Source of the DNA: Chitinophaga tropicalis | GTDB taxonomy: Bacteria > Bacteroidota > Bacteroidia > Chitinophagales > Chitinophagaceae | Length of the DNA: 64,000 bases | Assembly: GCF_009758205.1 (NCBI RefSeq) | Contig: NZ_WRXN01000015.1 | Span: forward strand, 62,001 to 126,000 | Direction of reading: 5' to 3' | Shown: positions 62,120 to 64,000 of the stretch, in pieces | Layout of the letters: each line of letters begins with the position of its first letter | Position numbering within the stretch: position 1 is the first letter of the stretch | Notes under the pieces: generated by a model | Told to the model about the DNA's origin: nothing | The model's input: only the letters and a program-made list of their open reading frames with translations | Databases searched by the model: none | Program-made: the position numbers and the translations under genes

Positions 62120-63418
62120 TTATTCTGCAAAGGCTACTTCGCCGGATATAGCATCCTGCTCGTCAGCCGGTTTTTTATTGAATCTTGTGATCAGTACTAT
62201 ACACGATACCGCGATAACGATACAGCCTATGTAGCTGAATGCCTGCACGTAGGTAATAGATTCTGATTTGAAGAGGAAGCCGAACATCATACCGCCAAGG
62301 TTACCGCCTGCACCAACTATACCACTTACCAGTCCTACATTCTTTTCATTTACGAAAGGAACAATGCCGTAAGTGGCGCCATTGGCCATTTTCAGGAATA
62401 AAGCGAAGGAGAGCATGCTTACAATAGCCAGTGCAAGAGAACCAGCCTGCGCAAAGAGCAATAATCCTATGCCTTCCAGCAGCAATACGATAGCCAGTAA
62501 GATACCTTTACCTTTCATACCGAATTTTCCGCCAACCTTATCTGATACGATACCGCCCATGGCCCTGGCAAAGATGTTCATGAAGCCGAAAACACCTGCC
62601 CAGAAACCTGCGTTGCTCTGGGATAGATGGAAAGTATCAACGAAGTGAAGGGCAGCTACGTTGTCGAAAGTGATCTCCATACCGAAGCACATACCATAAG
62701 CCAGGGTAAGCGCCCAGATGCGCCAGTCAGCCAGGACAGACCAGTCTGTTTTGCTCTTGCTGCTGCTGCGTTCAATCTCATCATAGTTACCTGCAGGAGT
62801 ATCTTTTGTAAAACGGTAATACAGCCATGCTACTATAAGCATCATAACACCAGGCAGTATCATGGCATAGCGCCATGCTTCATGTTTGGTGAAGCCTGCG
62901 CCTACAATGGCAGCAAAGATGAGCGGCATTACCATGTTGGTAACACCTCCACCCAGGTTGCCCCATCCGCCGGTAACGGCATTTGCCGTGCCTTTGATAT
63001 TGGGAGCAAACATCATGGAAGTATGGAACTGTGTAATTACGAAAGAAGCGCCTATAACGCTGATAGCAAGGCGGAACAACAGGAACGTTGTATAGTTGCT
63101 TGCCAGCCCTACAAGGAAAACGGGCAGGGAGCCTGCTATCAGTAATCTTATGGCTGTTTTACGGGGCCCCCATGTATCGCAGAGACGGCCTATAATAAGA
63201 CGTGCGATGATGGTACCGGAAACGGATGCAATAATAATGTTACCGATCTGGGGCTTTGTCAGTCCCAGGTCCTCACGGATAGTTGGCATCAGCGGAGCAA
63301 GGCCGAACCAGCCGAAGAAACAAACAAAGAACATCAGCCAGGTGGTGTGAAACGTACGCATCTGCACCGTGTTGATGGTGAAGAGGGGAAGTTTAGTGAG
63401 CGGTTGTGTTGAATTCAT
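62120..63418 (-). CDS. narK: Nitrate/nitrite transporter (NarK type, MFS)
   Basis: The product has 432 residues and twelve membrane helices. FFGWFGLAPLMPTIREDLGLTKPQIGN and RLIIGRLCDTWGPRKT (MFS motif A) are seen early; NAVTGGWGNLGGGVTNMVMP and VGLVSGIVGAGGNLGGMMFG are the two nitrate-signature glycine-rich helices. It should import nitrate for the reductase encoded 5 nt downstream. Confidence 0.94.
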   Translation of the reverse strand: MNSTQPLTKLPLFTINTVQMRTFHTTWLMFFVCFFGWFGLAPLMPTIREDLGLTKPQIGNIIIASVSGTIIARLIIGRLCDTWGPRKTAIRLLIAGSLPVFLVGLASNYTTFLLFRLAISVIGASFVITQFHTSMMFAPNIKGTANAVTGGWGNLGGGVTNMVMPLIFAAIVGAGFTKHEAWRYAMILPGVMMLIVAWLYYRFTKDTPAGNYDEIERSSSKSKTDWSVLADWRIWALTLAYGMCFGMEITFDNVAALHFVDTFHLSQSNAGFWAGVFGFMNIFARAMGGIVSDKVGGKFGMKGKGILLAIVLLLEGIGLLLFAQAGSLALAIVSMLSFALFLKMANGATYGIVPFVNEKNVGLVSGIVGAGGNLGGMMFGFLFKSESITYVQAFSYIGCIVIAVSCIVLITRFNKKPADEQDAISGEVAFAE

Positions 63419-63449
63419 AAATTTCTTTTTGATTTTGGATTGATAATTT

Positions 63450-64000
63450 TTACTTCAACAGCATTTCCGGTCTTATGCTGATCATGAGATATGCCCAGTT
63501 ACTATTACTCTGAGCGTTGGCTATGTTCTTAACGGCAGCGGACGTAAGAGATGAAGTATTCCAGAAGTGGCTGTAGCCGGCTTCGAAGGAAATGACTTTG
63601 GTAAGGGAATAGGAGGCTACCAGGTCAGCTTCTGTACCAAACCGTTTGCTTAGTGAGCCAGCTGGTGTGGTGCTGTTGTCAGGCACTGTAGAGGCGCTGA
63701 AGAATTCATGTACATCTGCTGTAAGCTGGAATTTCTGGTTGGGTTTATATTTTGTTTTCAGGTAGTAGTCCTGCAGGCCGCGATTGCCGAAACCACTGGC
63801 TACATAGAAGTAGTCCATATATCCCCAGAATTTATGAGGTGTGCCGTAGAGCGGATCAAAGGCGTGGCTTTTTGTGCTGTTCACAGAGTTGCCGGAAGTA
63901 AAGTCCGCTCCAAGTCCTGCGCTGAATTGCTGAGTAAGTGCGTATTGAAAAGAGGCAGATAATAGACCCGCGCTCAGTTTCTGTGCGCTTGCATTCTTAC
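63450..64000 (-). CDS. Alginate-export-type porin, C-terminal part (gene runs off the right edge)
   Basis: The minus frame is open from the window edge to the stop at 63450, so the 5' end is outside. A GTG at 63884 is not the real start. The visible 183 residues are beta-barrel-like and include HAFDPLYGTPHKFWGYMDYF, a recurring block of Bacteroidota alginate_exp porins, and the typical terminal strand WAYLMISIRPEM. It precedes narK by 31 nt and probably lets nitrate pass the outer membrane. Confidence 0.85.
   Translation of the reverse strand, partial: KNASAQKLSAGLLSASFQYALTQQFSAGLGADFTSGNSVNSTKSHAFDPLYGTPHKFWGYMDYFYVASGFGNRGLQDYYLKTKYKPNQKFQLTADVHEFFSASTVPDNSTTPAGSLSKRFGTEADLVASYSLTKVISFEAGYSHFWNTSSLTSAAVKNIANAQSNSNWAYLMISIRPEMLLK

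Noticed and set aside
63450..63884. Complete short ORF with GTG start at the right edge
   Set aside because: The frame stays open to position 64000 and the extra residues continue the porin pattern, so it is a truncated view of a longer gene.

Overview
The window is chromosomal DNA of a Bacteroidota bacterium and reads most like the Chitinophagaceae (a Chitinophaga-type genome). The signs are a type IX secretion type B sorting domain (30097-31707), a bacillithiol-type YtxJ protein, an UpxY-type NusG paralogue inside a polysaccharide locus, TAnnTTTG-type -7 promoter elements, few Shine-Dalgarno sites, and many Bacteroidota-type lipoproteins and beta-barrels. No tRNA, rRNA, CRISPR array, IS element or phage region was seen. 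All identifications come from reading the sequence; no database search was run.

Left part (1-29.6 kb): mostly housekeeping and conserved genes in short operons. From the left: a beta-barrel/TPR envelope pair on the minus strand; a YhcG-type PD-(D/E)XK nuclease; DoxX, thioesterase, cinA and a 2-oxoacid dehydrogenase E2 gene; an RRM/RGG RNA-binding protein; two conserved unknowns; a DUF985 cupin; an AraC regulator; a large S9 peptidase; a minus-strand run of EamA transporter, dolichyl-phosphate-mannose-synthase-like GT2, DEDDh exonuclease and mpl; a small lipoprotein coupled to ytxJ; ubiX; aroQ; a frame-broken HEPN/Abi gene preceded by a terminator-like structured RNA candidate; bioB; an M42 peptidase; a UbiA-like membrane protein; an acyl-CoA carboxylase beta subunit; a lipoprotein; and a LuxE-like acyltransferase.

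Middle part (30-55.3 kb): a secreted T9SS adhesin-like protein, an unlinked-sensor histidine kinase plus receiver pair, a 470-bp control region, then a plus-strand exopolysaccharide locus. Its order is LuxR-type response regulator, Wza-like export protein, Wzc-like tyrosine kinase, UpxY, manC, fcl, ugd, gmd, Wzx-like flippase, GT4, Wzy-like polymerase, acyltransferase, GT4, GT4, GT2, VanZ, WcaF-like acetyltransferase, WcaI-like GT, WcaJ-like initiating transferase, and a degenerate histidine-kinase-like protein. It should make GDP-fucose and UDP-glucuronate and build a colanic-acid-like, Wzx/Wzy-dependent polymer on undecaprenyl phosphate.

Right part (55.4-64 kb): malate:quinone oxidoreductase, then a minus-strand nitrate assimilation operon: alginate-export-type porin (partial), NarK-type transporter, a single-chain fusion of assimilatory nitrate reductase with a NirB-like FAD reductase and a BFD [2Fe-2S] domain, and an unusual protein with a nitrite/sulfite-reductase-like body and a C-terminal rubredoxin. 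No obvious siroheme nitrite reductase is present, so nitrite reduction must be encoded elsewhere or work in an unfamiliar way.

Points most worth a second look: the HEPN/Abi gene with its upstream hairpin RNA and its frameshift; the nitrate reductase fusion with its rubredoxin partner; a 13-bp perfect palindrome inside the YhcG nuclease gene; an exactly 11-bp-phased repeat array at 12757-12840; and the split signalling proteins around the exopolysaccharide locus.
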